This document shows positions 17,967 to 27,013 of a DNA stretch of 38,251 bases, one piece after another. The notes beneath the pieces are model-generated. The model was not told the DNA's origin and ran no database searches. It was given only the letters and a program-made list of their open reading frames with translations. The stretch is from contig CANKAJ010000038.1 in assembly GCA_947479645.1 (NCBI GenBank), forward strand, positions 1-38,251, read 5' to 3'. The DNA comes from Betaproteobacteria bacterium. Lineage in GTDB: Bacteria; Pseudomonadota; Gammaproteobacteria; Burkholderiales; SG8-39. The position numbers and the translations under genes are program-made. The number at the start of each line of letters is the position of its first letter. The stretch's first letter is position 1.

Positions 17967-18770
17967 TTACATGTGCTCCGGGTTGGCGCTTGCGTCGCTG
18001 CACGCGTCTGCGATCGCGGCATAGTCGGCTGCCGACAGGTTCTCCGGGCGCAATCCCGCATCAATGCCAAGACGCTCCAAGACGGCGGGATCCACCAGGC
18101 CCGCCAGCGCATTGCGCAGGGTCTTGCGCCGCTTGGTAAACGCCATGCCGACAACCTGTGCAAACCTTGCAGCATCGCGCGGAGCACCCCGGGCGGCCCG
18201 CTCCGCTGCCGTCAGCGGCCGCAGACGGACCACGGCCGACTGCACTTTCGGAATCGGGTGGAAGGCCGTCGGCGGCACGCCAAACAGATGATGCATGTCA
18301 AAACGCACCTGCAGCATGATCGAAAGACGGCCATAGGCGGGAGTTGATGGCGCCGCCACCATGCGCTCGACCACTTCGTGCTGCAGCATGAAATGCAGGT
18401 CAGTGCAGTGCTCCGCAAAATCCGCCAGATGAAAGAGCAGGGGCGTGGATATGTTGTAGGGCAGATTGCCGATGATGCGCAGCGGCCCGGGCAGCGCCGC
18501 AAAATTGAATTTCAGCGCATCGCCTTGATGCAGCGTGAGCCGCTCTGGCGCAAAGCGCCCAGCCAGGGCCGTGCACAGGTCGCGATCCACCTCGACCGCA
18601 TCAAGATGTGCCACCCGCTCCAGCAAGGGTGCGGTCAGCGCGCCCTCACCAGGGCCGATTTCGACCAGCCTGTCCTGCGGCGCCGGGTCGATTGCCGCGA
18701 CAATCTGACGCACGACGCCACCGTCCACCAGGAAGTTCTGTCCAAAACGCTTGCGGGGTCGATGGCTCAA
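17967..18770 (-). CDS. rsmA: 16S rRNA dimethyladenosine transferase
   Basis: 267 residues. RsmA (KsgA) dimethylates A1518 and A1519 of 16S rRNA late in 30S assembly; its absence gives kasugamycin resistance. Motifs: RKRFGQNFL (6-14), SAM motif VEIGPGEGALT (36-46), and the catalytic NLPY (102-105). The start is TTG 18770, overlapping the pdxA stop as TTGA; there is no ATG nearby and the family begins with the RFGQNFL block, so the TTG is well placed. It is the last gene of the lptD-surA-pdxA-rsmA operon. In E. coli apaG-apaH follow; they are absent here and gloA comes in from the other side. Confidence 0.96.
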   Translation of the reverse strand: MSHRPRKRFGQNFLVDGGVVRQIVAAIDPAPQDRLVEIGPGEGALTAPLLERVAHLDAVEVDRDLCTALAGRFAPERLTLHQGDALKFNFAALPGPLRIIGNLPYNISTPLLFHLADFAEHCTDLHFMLQHEVVERMVAAPSTPAYGRLSIMLQVRFDMHHLFGVPPTAFHPIPKVQSAVVRLRPLTAAERAARGAPRDAARFAQVVGMAFTKRRKTLRNALAGLVDPAVLERLGIDAGLRPENLSAADYAAIADACSDASANPEHM

Positions 18771-19786
18771 CGCGCGTCCGCTGCCGGCGCAACTGCTCGG
18801 GCCCTCTTCGCTTTGGCCATGCCAATGGCCATGTCCACAGCGGCAATCAGGCTGCCCGGATCAGCGCCGCCCTTGCCGGCCAGATCCAGCGCCGTGCCGT
18901 GATCAACCGAAGTGCGGATAAAGGGCAAGCCCAGCGTGACATTGACGCCACCACCGAAACTGGCGTATTTCAGTACGGGCAGCCCCTGGTCGTGATACAT
19001 CGCCAGCACGCAGTCGGCACCGACAAGCCGCGAGGGCACGAACAGCGTATCGGCCGGGATCGGTCCCTCCAGCTGCCAGCCACGCTCACGCAATCGATTC
19101 AGCACCGGCGTAATCACTTCAATTTCCTCGCGTCCCATATGTCCGCCTTCCCCACTGTGCGGATTCAATCCGGCGACCAGCACCCTGGGTTGGGCAAGCC
19201 CGAAACTCTGCTTCAGATCGGCAACGAGTATTTCCAGTGTTTGCTCCAAGTGCGCCTGCGTTACCGCCGCGGCCACACCCGACAGGGGAAGGTGGGTCGT
19301 CACGAGGGCCACACGCATCCCGCCGCCAACCAGCATCATCACCACCGATACGCCAGCCTTCTCGGCCAGAAACTCGGTATGGCCGGTAAACGGAATCCCG
19401 GCATCATTGATGACCCCCTTGTGCACCGGTGCGGTGACCATGGCGGCGTAGGCCCCAGACTGGCAACCGGATGCGGCCTGCTCCAGTATCGCCAGAACAT
19501 AGGCTGCATTGGCCGGGTCCAGGGTGCCGCTGCGACACGGATGAACCAATGGGATATGCACAACATCCAACACGCCGGCTTTCGGTGTATTGCCGGCCTG
19601 GAAATCGCGCAATTGAACATTCAGGTTGAGTTCCCTGGCCCTGTCCGCCAGGAGATCTCGGTCGCCGATCACGGCGAGATGCGCCGCAAAACCATGCGCT
19701 GCCATGGCCAGACAGACATCGGGACCGATGCCGGCAGGCTCACCTGAGGTCAGCGCGATGACAGGCGGATTTTGTTCAGTTGGCAT
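18767..19786 (-). CDS. pdxA: 4-hydroxythreonine-4-phosphate dehydrogenase
   Basis: 339 residues from ATG 19786. PdxA oxidises 4-phosphohydroxy-L-threonine with NAD(P)+ in the DXP-dependent vitamin B6 pathway. Blocks seen: ALTSGEPAGIGPD at the N-terminus, TAPVHKGVINDAGIPFTGHTEF with metal-ligand His, GLNPHSGEGGHMGREE, MYHDQGLPVLKY, and LPFIRTSVDHGTA. An upstream in-frame GTG at 19837 has an AGAGGA ribosome site 6 bp before it and would add 17 residues; it is a real alternative. The gene lies 65 bp after surA (or 14 bp with the GTG start) and overlaps rsmA. Confidence 0.95.
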   Translation of the reverse strand: MPTEQNPPVIALTSGEPAGIGPDVCLAMAAHGFAAHLAVIGDRDLLADRARELNLNVQLRDFQAGNTPKAGVLDVVHIPLVHPCRSGTLDPANAAYVLAILEQAASGCQSGAYAAMVTAPVHKGVINDAGIPFTGHTEFLAEKAGVSVVMMLVGGGMRVALVTTHLPLSGVAAAVTQAHLEQTLEILVADLKQSFGLAQPRVLVAGLNPHSGEGGHMGREEIEVITPVLNRLRERGWQLEGPIPADTLFVPSRLVGADCVLAMYHDQGLPVLKYASFGGGVNVTLGLPFIRTSVDHGTALDLAGKGGADPGSLIAAVDMAIGMAKAKRARAVAPAADAR

Positions 19787-19851
19787 GGCGTCAGGGACCG
19801 TGCCTGCCGGGTGGGACTGCCGCGTATCTCGCTTCACGCCATGTCCTCTGG

Positions 19852-21237
19852 TTAACGCTCTTCCGTGCGGTACTCCACGTAGGCTCGGTCGCGCAACTGC
19901 CGCAACCATTCCTGATAAGCCTCATCGCTTTTGCGGTCGCGCAGCACCTTGCGTGCATCCTGCCGCTTGCGATCCGATGCGATGTCCGCCATCCGGCGTT
20001 CCTGCACCTGGATCAGATGCCATCCAAACTGGCTCTTGACCGGCTCGCTCAGTTCGCCAATCTTGAGTCCGCGCATGGCCCTTTCGAATTCGGGCACGGT
20101 ATCACCGGGATATATCCAGCCAAGATCGCCGCCGCGGGCAGCCGAACCGTCATCGGAATTGAGCCGCGCCAGCTCCGCAAAATCGACGCCATTGACAATG
20201 CGTTCACGCAGATTCGTCAACTTGCGTTGCGCTTCGGACTCGCTCACCAGTTCATTGACGCGCAGCAGAATATGCCGCACACGCGACTGTTCAACCATGG
20301 CAGCAGCGCCTGTTCCACGCTTGTCGTTGAGCTTTAACAGATGGAAGCCCGCGGGGCTGCGCAACACCTCGCTCAATTCGCCCGGCTTCATTTTGACCAA
20401 TGCCTGCGCAAACAACTCAGGCAGCCTGTCCTGACCGCGCCAGCCCATGTCTCCGCCGGTGAGCGCCTCGGGCGCATCGGAAAATGCAGCGGACACCTGA
20501 CTGAAATCGGCACCGCCGCGGGCGCGCTTCAACGCCTCTTCAACGCGCGCGCGCTGGCGTACGATCTGTTCGGGACTGGCCTGCTCAGGCAGGCGCACCA
20601 GAATATGGGCAAAGTTGTATTCATCGGATCCGGTCTTGTTGGTCTGCTCATCGGCAAGATAGAGGTCGACTTCGCTGTCAGAGACAGTGATGCGATTCTC
20701 GACTTCCCGGTCACGCAGCCTGGAAATCATGATCTCGGAGCGAAGCTCCTCGCGAAACCTGTCAAAACGAATGCCTTCCCGGGCCAGCGCTGCGCGAAAC
20801 TCCGACAGCGACAGGTTATTACTCGTAGCCACCCTGGTCACCGCCTGATCAAGTTGCAGGTCGTCCACACGCAATGCGGTATCACTCGCATATTGCAATT
20901 GCACGCGCTCCGTAATGATGCGTTCCAGCACCTGGCGCTCCAGCATGTCGCGATCTGGCGGCGTTGTATTGCGGAACTGCAACTCCTGCATCACCCGCTG
21001 CAGTCGTTCGCGCAATTCGATTTGCGTAACCACTTCATTATTGACAATGGCAACGATGCGATCGACCAGGGCAATTGGCGTTCGCCTTGACGTATTCGGG
21101 GAGGAAGCCTGCCCCCAGGAGGACGCTGCGCAAAGCAGGCCTGCCAATGCAAACACGACGGCAGCCAAGCCATGCGCCGCTCGGCGTAAATCAGGATTTG
21201 CGATCATTGTCATTCTGGATTTGGCTCGAATATGCAT
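19852..21237 (-). CDS. surA: Periplasmic chaperone and peptidyl-prolyl isomerase
   Basis: 461 residues. SurA escorts outer-membrane proteins, including LptD, through the periplasm. A signal peptide ends near SSWGQA, followed by the SurA N-terminal chaperone domain starting LVDRIVAIVNNEVVT, then two parvulin (PPIC) domains: one around NFAHILVRLP...GGDMGWR and one around RVRHILLRVNE...GGDLGWIYPGDTVPEFE. The second is usually the active isomerase. The start is uncertain: GTG 21240, ATG 21237, ATG 21213 and ATG 21207 are in frame; the shorter ones give a more usual signal peptide. It lies between lptD and pdxA in the classical order. Confidence 0.95.
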   Translation of the reverse strand: MHIRAKSRMTMIANPDLRRAAHGLAAVVFALAGLLCAASSWGQASSPNTSRRTPIALVDRIVAIVNNEVVTQIELRERLQRVMQELQFRNTTPPDRDMLERQVLERIITERVQLQYASDTALRVDDLQLDQAVTRVATSNNLSLSEFRAALAREGIRFDRFREELRSEIMISRLRDREVENRITVSDSEVDLYLADEQTNKTGSDEYNFAHILVRLPEQASPEQIVRQRARVEEALKRARGGADFSQVSAAFSDAPEALTGGDMGWRGQDRLPELFAQALVKMKPGELSEVLRSPAGFHLLKLNDKRGTGAAAMVEQSRVRHILLRVNELVSESEAQRKLTNLRERIVNGVDFAELARLNSDDGSAARGGDLGWIYPGDTVPEFERAMRGLKIGELSEPVKSQFGWHLIQVQERRMADIASDRKRQDARKVLRDRKSDEAYQEWLRQLRDRAYVEYRTEER

Positions 21238-21304
21238 CACTATGGGCTGTCATCAGTGGGTACGCTCACCCGACGCCGTCTGGCACCGGGATCGGACCGT
21301 TGGT

Positions 21305-23599
21305 TCAATTAAAAAAATCAAATGTCTGATTGGCAGAAGGCGCCTGATTCAGGCGGGAATAACCCGGAATATTCCGCTTTAGCGTCTCAAGGGGGTTTGA
21401 CCCGATGCGCGAGAACCCGTTCAATTCAAGCTGCAGGAACACCGCATTGGTCGTCTGCCCGGTCGCGGTCGCAAATCGCTGCAATACAACCCGCCCGATC
21501 CAGCAGTCGCCATTATATTCCAACCCGCCCAGGGACTCGATCACGCGACTGTCCTTCAGCGAATAATTGTAACGGCCTATGCCATACCAGCCGCCACCCA
21601 GCGGCCATTGGCCCGAAACGTCCATCTGACCAAACTGGTCACGCAAATAGCGATAGGACAGGTTCAGCGTCTTGAATGGTTCCGGCTGATAGCGTGTCGA
21701 TACCGTGACCCGCTCGGTGCGGTCCACGCGCGCGTTGTATTGCAGCGCCGTCTCGGCAGTCCATTTTGGTGCAATACGCCCGGACAAAGCCGCCAGCCAA
21801 TCCGACGCCTTGTAGGTCCGCGGTATATCCGTCGGATTGAGCGTGACCTGCTGATTGTTGAAATAATAGCGCTGGCCCAGCGTTGCCTTGATCGCTTCCT
21901 GCCCCGATCCTGGCGCCAGCAGCCGGGTCGTCATCGCCAGCGTCAGCTGATTGGCGTCATTGATGCGATCACCGCCGACAAAGCTGTTCTCGGAAAAAAT
22001 CTGCGCATAGTTGAAGTCCGCGACGGCCGTGTCAAACAGGGGAATGGCATTCTGGTTCTTGTAGGGAACGCGCAGGTAATAGGCACGCGGTTCCAGCGTC
22101 TGGGTAAACGCGGTGCCGGCCAGGCTTGTCTGACGCTCGAAAACCAGTCCACCGTCCAGCGTGAAGACGGGAATGGCACGGCTGATGCTATCCGGGGTGC
22201 CGGCCGGAGTGCGATCAAGCATGTATTTGGTGGAGTGCAAACCCAGCTTCGGTGTCACAAAACCGCCCGCTGTCAGCAATGGCATGGACACACTCGGGTA
22301 CGCCGTAAAGCGCCGTCCGATGACGTTGGTCGGGTGAGCGAAATCGACATACTCACCCGCCACAGCGACATCCAGGCCCTGCACGTCCTGCCGCAGCGCG
22401 TTCAAGGTCAATTGCGGGGCGCGCGCATAGGGAGACACGACCGGACTGTTGGGATCCTGCAGCGTCTGGAAGCGCTGTACACGCGCAACCGCGCTATAGG
22501 TCCCGCTGCCCCACCAGTTGTCGTTGTATCCGACAAAACCGTCGCGAAGCAGGTTGGTCTGGGCCGTCAGGTTGATGCGGCTGCTCAAGTCACGGAAATA
22601 ACTGTCATCACTGACCTTGTTGATATTGAGGCCGCCGACCATTTTGCCGCTGTAATAGGCATGATTCAGCGTCAGTGCCGACCGCTGGGTGTGGATAACC
22701 TTGTCATTGGGCAGCGCTTCAAACCGGAATTCACCCGCGTAAGTCGGCTCAAGATAACGCAACTGCCCGTTCAACTGCGCTCCGCGCTTTTGCATGTAAC
22801 GCCCGGTCAGGGTGAAGTCCATGTTCGGGGCGATATTGAAATAATAGGGAACCGATACTTCCATCCCGCCCTGGCTGGTGCTGCCCACACCGGCGGGCAG
22901 CACGCCGGATTTTCGGTTGTCATTCAGCGCGAAGTTGAGCCACGGCGTGTACAGGATCGTCTGATCAAGAAAAATGATCCTGGCGCCATTCGCAGTGCCG
23001 ATCTCTCGGGTCATGTCCAGTTGCAGTTCGTCGGCCTGCGCATACCAACCGCTGCTGCCGGGCTTGCAGGTAGTGAAATCCGCATCCTTCAGCCGCAGTT
23101 GATCCTCGCCTTCAAATATCAGCGAGGCGGCACGGCCGTGACCAGGCGATGCGCTCACCAGGCTGCTCGCCTTGCGACGCGGCAGCAACGTATATTCGAG
23201 ATTCTCGAATTCACCGGTCCCATCACGGCTGCGGTATCTCAGGCTGGTCCCTGTGACCACATCACCATCGCGCTCGATCCGCACATTACCGGTCGCCAGT
23301 ACTTCCTCGGTCTGACTGAAATAGCGCAGCGTATCGGCCCCGACAAAAATATTGCCCTTGCGGATCTCGGCCTTGCCCGTCGCCACCACTTCCTTGTCGG
23401 AACTACCTTCGATGCGATCGGCACTGATATAGGCGGGCGGCTTCAGACCCGGCCCCCCACTGCCCGACGACAAGGTTACCGAACTGCCGGAAGGCGGTGG
23501 TTTCAGTCCTGTGGAGGGCACTGCATCCGCACACAATCCGCTCAGCGGATGAATAAGCAGCACGGACGCCAGCGCCACGGGGCGCAAACAATTAGACAT
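21305..23599 (-). CDS. lptD: LPS-assembly outer-membrane protein LptD
   Basis: 764 residues from ATG 23599. LptD with LptE inserts lipopolysaccharide into the outer leaflet. After a signal peptide (cleaved near LCADA) comes an OstA-like periplasmic domain with ISADRIEG and EVVATGKAEIRKGN, then a large beta-barrel with YYFNIAPNMDFTLTGRY and ending SANQTFDFFN, with a terminal aromatic as expected for an outer-membrane barrel. The mature protein has only two cysteines, one in FTTCKPGS and one in NGDCWIG, so a single inter-domain disulfide is possible instead of the two of E. coli. ATG 23599 is preferred over an earlier frame opening at 23671 because it begins the signal peptide. It is divergent from amgK-murU. 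Confidence 0.96.
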   Translation of the reverse strand: MSNCLRPVALASVLLIHPLSGLCADAVPSTGLKPPPSGSSVTLSSGSGGPGLKPPAYISADRIEGSSDKEVVATGKAEIRKGNIFVGADTLRYFSQTEEVLATGNVRIERDGDVVTGTSLRYRSRDGTGEFENLEYTLLPRRKASSLVSASPGHGRAASLIFEGEDQLRLKDADFTTCKPGSSGWYAQADELQLDMTREIGTANGARIIFLDQTILYTPWLNFALNDNRKSGVLPAGVGSTSQGGMEVSVPYYFNIAPNMDFTLTGRYMQKRGAQLNGQLRYLEPTYAGEFRFEALPNDKVIHTQRSALTLNHAYYSGKMVGGLNINKVSDDSYFRDLSSRINLTAQTNLLRDGFVGYNDNWWGSGTYSAVARVQRFQTLQDPNSPVVSPYARAPQLTLNALRQDVQGLDVAVAGEYVDFAHPTNVIGRRFTAYPSVSMPLLTAGGFVTPKLGLHSTKYMLDRTPAGTPDSISRAIPVFTLDGGLVFERQTSLAGTAFTQTLEPRAYYLRVPYKNQNAIPLFDTAVADFNYAQIFSENSFVGGDRINDANQLTLAMTTRLLAPGSGQEAIKATLGQRYYFNNQQVTLNPTDIPRTYKASDWLAALSGRIAPKWTAETALQYNARVDRTERVTVSTRYQPEPFKTLNLSYRYLRDQFGQMDVSGQWPLGGGWYGIGRYNYSLKDSRVIESLGGLEYNGDCWIGRVVLQRFATATGQTTNAVFLQLELNGFSRIGSNPLETLKRNIPGYSRLNQAPSANQTFDFFN

Positions 23600-23634
23600 G
23601 ACCTGGAACAATGGAATTGTTATTTGAAGTGAGG

Positions 23635-23643
23635 TGCTAAAAT
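23635..23643 (+). promoter_or_regulatory. Candidate extended -10 promoter for amgK-murU (TGCTAAAAT)
   Basis: TGCTAAAAT is an extended -10 (TGn plus TAAAAT). TTGTTA at 23617-23622 could be a -35 with a short 15-bp spacer. Transcription would begin near 23650, which places the GTG at 23634 outside the message and supports ATG 23661 or later as the amgK start. The same 9-mer is found before hemC. It lies in the 61-bp divergent gap with lptD. Confidence 0.5.
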
Positions 23644-23660
23644 CGCACAATTCGCAAACA

Positions 23661-24803
23661 ATGGCAATCATTAGCGTGACTGATCAGTCGGCGGGGCAGA
23701 ACGCGCAGAATCTGTCGGGCCTTTCCGACCCATCCGGAGCCAATACGCCAGACGCAATGGGCGATCGCCTCGGCCTTTTGCAGGAGTGGGTCGCCCGGAC
23801 GCTCGGCCATCGCGCCTGGCGCATCGCCCCGGCATCCAATGACGCCAGTTTCAGGCGTTACTTCCGCATCAGTCAGGAATCCGCATCCACTGGTTCTCCC
23901 GCGACGCTGATCGTCATGGACGCGCCGCCGGACAAGGAAGATTGCCGGCCGTTCATCCGCGTGGCTCAATTGTTTCACGCAGCCGGTGCGCACGTTCCGA
24001 CTGTCATTGCCGAGAACCTGGAACAGGGATTTCTGCTGCTTTCCGACCTTGGCGACACGACCTACCTTGCCGCGCTGGGAAATCCCGACAGTCACAGCGC
24101 AAAACCGGCCAATGACAGCGCCGACCGACTTTACCGCGACGCCATTGCGGCATTGATTTCGATACAAACCAGCAGCCGTCAAGGTGAATTACCCGATTAT
24201 GACCGCGCACTGCTGGAACGGGAATTGCAATTGTTTCCGGATTGGTATATCGCAAAGCAGCTCGGACTGACCCTGAGTGCCGCCCAGCACACGTTATTGC
24301 GACAAGGCTTTGACGCCATCCTGGACAATAACCTGGCCCAGCCGCGCGTCTTCGTGCATCGCGACTACCATTGCCGCAATCTGATGGTCTGCACTCAGGC
24401 CAATCCGGGCGTTCTGGATTTTCAGGACGCCGTGCATGGCCCCATTACCTATGACCTGGTCTCCCTGCTTCGCGATGCCTATATTGCCTGGCCCGAAGAA
24501 CGCGTCATCGACTGGTGCGTTCGCTACTGGGAGACAGCGCGCAAGGCTGCGCTACCGGTCAGCGGCGACTTCAGCGAGTTTTATCGCGACTTCGAATGGA
24601 TGGGCGCGCAACGCCAGATCAAGGTGATCGGAATTTTTGCGCGGCTGTGCCACCGTGACGGCAAGACGGCGTACTTGAACGACCAGCCGCTGGTCATGGC
24701 CTATCTGCGGCGCACCTGCCTGCGCTACCGTGAACTGGCGCCCCTGGCGCGCCTGCTGGACCAGATCGCCCCGCTGGAAAAAAGCACCGGTTACACGTTC
24801 TGA
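23661..24803 (+). CDS. amgK: MurNAc/GlcNAc anomeric kinase
   Basis: 380 residues from ATG 23661. AmgK phosphorylates MurNAc and GlcNAc at C1 with ATP in the cytoplasm, the first step of the fosfomycin-insensitive cell-wall recycling route known from Pseudomonas. It has the aminoglycoside-phosphotransferase fold: FRRYFRI (64-70), [11 protein letters not shown] (125-135), the catalytic loop HRDYHCRN (233-240) and the metal-binding D253 in VLDFQDA. The first 30 residues are not conserved; ATG 23757 (at GDRLGLL) is an alternative giving a length closer to the family. murU follows after 16 bp and lptD is divergent, the same arrangement as described in Pseudomonas. Confidence 0.92.
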   Translation: MAIISVTDQSAGQNAQNLSGLSDPSGANTPDAMGDRLGLLQEWVARTLGHRAWRIAPASNDASFRRYFRISQESASTGSPATLIVMDAPPDKEDCRPFIRVAQLFHAAGAHVPTVIAENLEQGFLLLSDLGDTTYLAALGNPDSHSAKPANDSADRLYRDAIAALISIQTSSRQGELPDYDRALLERELQLFPDWYIAKQLGLTLSAAQHTLLRQGFDAILDNNLAQPRVFVHRDYHCRNLMVCTQANPGVLDFQDAVHGPITYDLVSLLRDAYIAWPEERVIDWCVRYWETARKAALPVSGDFSEFYRDFEWMGAQRQIKVIGIFARLCHRDGKTAYLNDQPLVMAYLRRTCLRYRELAPLARLLDQIAPLEKSTGYTF

Positions 24804-24819
24804 CAGACTGCTGACTGAC

Positions 24820-25488
24820 ATGAAAGCCATGATTCTGGCTGCCGGTCGTGGCGAGCGCATGCGTCCATTGACCGACAGCACGCCCAAACCCCTGCTGAAG
24901 GTACAGGGAATGTCCTTGATCGAACGTCTGATCGGCGCTCTGGTGGGCGCGGGCATTTGCGACCTGATCATCAACCATGCTCATCTGGGCACCCAGATCG
25001 AAAAGGCACTGGGCGACGGCTCCGGGCTGGGTGCGCGTATTCAGTATTCCGCCGAAGCAACGGCACTGGAGACCGCAGGGGGCATCGCCAAGGCCTTGCC
25101 CCTGCTTGGTGACAGTCCATTCATCGCGCTGAATGGCGACTTGCTATGCGATTTTGATTTTTCAACTATCGCGGAGCGAGACCTTGGGCAGGACCTCGCG
25201 CATCTGGTACTGGTTGGCAACCCGGCACATCATCCGCAAGGCGATTTTGCGCTGGCCGGATCCCGTGTCGCATCCCATGGCCAAACACCTTACATGCACA
25301 CCTTTGCCGGCATCGGCCTGTACAGCCCGCAACTCTTCAGCCACATCGCGTCAGGCCACAAGGCACCGCTGGCACCGCTGCTGCGCGCCGCCATGGACCG
25401 GAATCGGGTCAGTGGCGAATTGCATCGTGGCCTCTGGCACGACGTCGGCACACCCGAGCGACTGGCGGCCCTGAACGCATCCGGTTGA
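24820..25488 (+). CDS. murU: MurNAc-alpha-1-phosphate uridylyltransferase
   Basis: 222 residues. MurU makes UDP-MurNAc from MurNAc-1-phosphate and UTP, bypassing MurA-dependent synthesis. The N-terminus [20 protein letters not shown] with PKPLL is the nucleotidyltransferase signature; ALNGDLLCD (about 102-110) supplies a metal-binding Asp, and [15 protein letters not shown] closes the domain. There is no left-handed beta-helix, so it is the short MurU type rather than GlmU or RmlA. ATG 24820 is chosen because the family starts at this Met; an earlier frame opening at 24730 overlaps amgK. 16 bp after amgK, same operon. Confidence 0.94.
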   Translation: MKAMILAAGRGERMRPLTDSTPKPLLKVQGMSLIERLIGALVGAGICDLIINHAHLGTQIEKALGDGSGLGARIQYSAEATALETAGGIAKALPLLGDSPFIALNGDLLCDFDFSTIAERDLGQDLAHLVLVGNPAHHPQGDFALAGSRVASHGQTPYMHTFAGIGLYSPQLFSHIASGHKAPLAPLLRAAMDRNRVSGELHRGLWHDVGTPERLAALNASG

Positions 25489-25572
25489 ACACAGTATGGC
25501 GGGCACGCTTGCCCCCGCCACGCCGAGGCCCGACAATGGCAGCTTCCACAGATCTCTTGGGCAGTCCCCACC

Positions 25573-26937
25573 TTGAACGCACCACTTGCCCCAGCCCCTT
25601 CGGCCCCGTCATCCCCTATATCGGTATCCCGGTTCGCCGAGCGACGAGGTGAATTTGCCCGCCGCATGCAGCGTGGCGTCGCCATCATACCCACCGCTCC
25701 TGAACGCATCCGCAACCGTGACAGCGATTATCTGTACCGGTTTGACAGCTATTTTTATCACCTCACCGGATTTGCTGAGCCCGAAGCCGTGCTGATCCTG
25801 ATTGCCGGCGGAAGTACCGGCGACACACCGGTGGCGGCAAAGGCCATCCTGTTTTGTCGTGACAAACATCCGGAGCGCGAACTCTGGGAGGGATTCCGAC
25901 ACGGCCCCGACGCGGCCAAGGCCAAGTTTGGCTTCGACGAAGCCTATTCATATGAGCACCTGGACGAATTGGTGCCCAAGTTGCTGGCTGACCAGCCGGC
26001 CGTGTTCTACGCCCCGGGTGCCGCCGCGGACTGGGATGCACGCATCATGGGCTGGCTCAACCGCGTGCGCGAGCAATCGCGTGCCGGCATCTCCGCGCCG
26101 ACCGCAATTCACGATGCGCGCACCATGCTGGACGAAATGCGCCTGCACAAGGATGACAGTGAGATTGCCACCATGCGGCGCGCCGCGGACATATCGGCAG
26201 CAGCACACATCCGCGCCATGCGGGCAACGCGACCCGGAGGCATGGAATACGAAATTGAAGCGGAATTGCTGTACGAATTCCGTCGCCGCGGCGCGCAGTA
26301 TCCAGCTTACTGGCCCATCGTTGCCAGTGGCCCCAACGCGTGCGTGCTGCATTACCGCGACAACAACCAGTTGCTCAATGATGGAGACCTGCTGCTCATC
26401 GATGCCGGCTGCGAACTTGATGGCTATGCCTCCGACGTGACGCGCACTTTTCCGGTCAATGGGAAGTTCTCGCCGGCACAGCGCCAGCTCTACGAACTGG
26501 TGCTGGAGGCCCAGGCCGCCGCCATTGCAGCCACCCGCGCCGGTGCGAGCTGGAACGCGCCGCACGAAGCAGCAGTACGCGTGCTGGTCGACGGATTTAT
26601 CCGGCTGGGACTGTGCCAGGGGACGATTGATCAGGTCATCGAAAGCGAGGACTACCGTCGCTTCTACATGCATCGCACCGGCCACTGGCTGGGACTGGAT
26701 GTGCATGACGCCGGTGAATACAAGATCAACGGAAACTGGAGACCGCTTGAGCCCGGCATGATGCTGACGGTTGAACCCGGCTGCTACATTCGTCCTGCGG
26801 AAAACGTGCCCGAGCGCTTCTGGAATATCGGCATCCGCATTGAAGACGATGTGCTGGTCACGGCCGGGGGCTGCGAAGTCATCACGACTGGCACTCCGAA
26901 ATCCATTGTTGATGTCGAGGCACTGATTGGTCGTTGA
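25573..26937 (+). CDS. pepP: Xaa-Pro aminopeptidase
   Basis: 454 residues from TTG 25573. Aminopeptidase P removes an N-terminal residue preceding proline; it is a cytoplasmic dimetal enzyme. The N-terminal creatinase-like domain (about 18-190) contains YLYRFDSYFYHLTGF; the pita-bread domain has the metal ligands D277 (LIDAGCE), D288 (SDVTRTFP), H371 (GHWLGLDVHD), E401 (TVEPGCY) and E424 (IRIEDD). There is no ATG before residue 32, and the TTG lies shortly before the conserved domain, so it is the likely start. It is 84 bp after murU; its stop overlaps the region just upstream of ubiH. The pepP-ubiH pairing is common in proteobacteria. Confidence 0.95.
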   Translation: MNAPLAPAPSAPSSPISVSRFAERRGEFARRMQRGVAIIPTAPERIRNRDSDYLYRFDSYFYHLTGFAEPEAVLILIAGGSTGDTPVAAKAILFCRDKHPERELWEGFRHGPDAAKAKFGFDEAYSYEHLDELVPKLLADQPAVFYAPGAAADWDARIMGWLNRVREQSRAGISAPTAIHDARTMLDEMRLHKDDSEIATMRRAADISAAAHIRAMRATRPGGMEYEIEAELLYEFRRRGAQYPAYWPIVASGPNACVLHYRDNNQLLNDGDLLLIDAGCELDGYASDVTRTFPVNGKFSPAQRQLYELVLEAQAAAIAATRAGASWNAPHEAAVRVLVDGFIRLGLCQGTIDQVIESEDYRRFYMHRTGHWLGLDVHDAGEYKINGNWRPLEPGMMLTVEPGCYIRPAENVPERFWNIGIRIEDDVLVTAGGCEVITTGTPKSIVDVEALIGR

Positions 26938-27013
26938 ACCTTCCCCGGCCGAAACCCGCGTGCCTCACGCGGCCGGCGTCGCCATCGCCGATCCGGGCCA
27001 TGTGGACGACGTT

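Noticed and set aside
21102..21126. CCCCCAGGAGGAC near the surA signal-peptide region as a third copy of the dispersed repeat
   Set aside because: The 13-base match covers only the inner stem of copy 2, without the TGTCATTC or GAAGAATCT arms, and it is coding sequence; chance is the simpler explanation.
21608..23632. A 674-codon open frame on the plus strand opposite lptD
   Set aside because: It is the antisense of a strongly supported outer-membrane protein gene, has a low-complexity Arg/Gln-rich product, and starts and ends without family features. GC-rich codon bias makes such shadows common.
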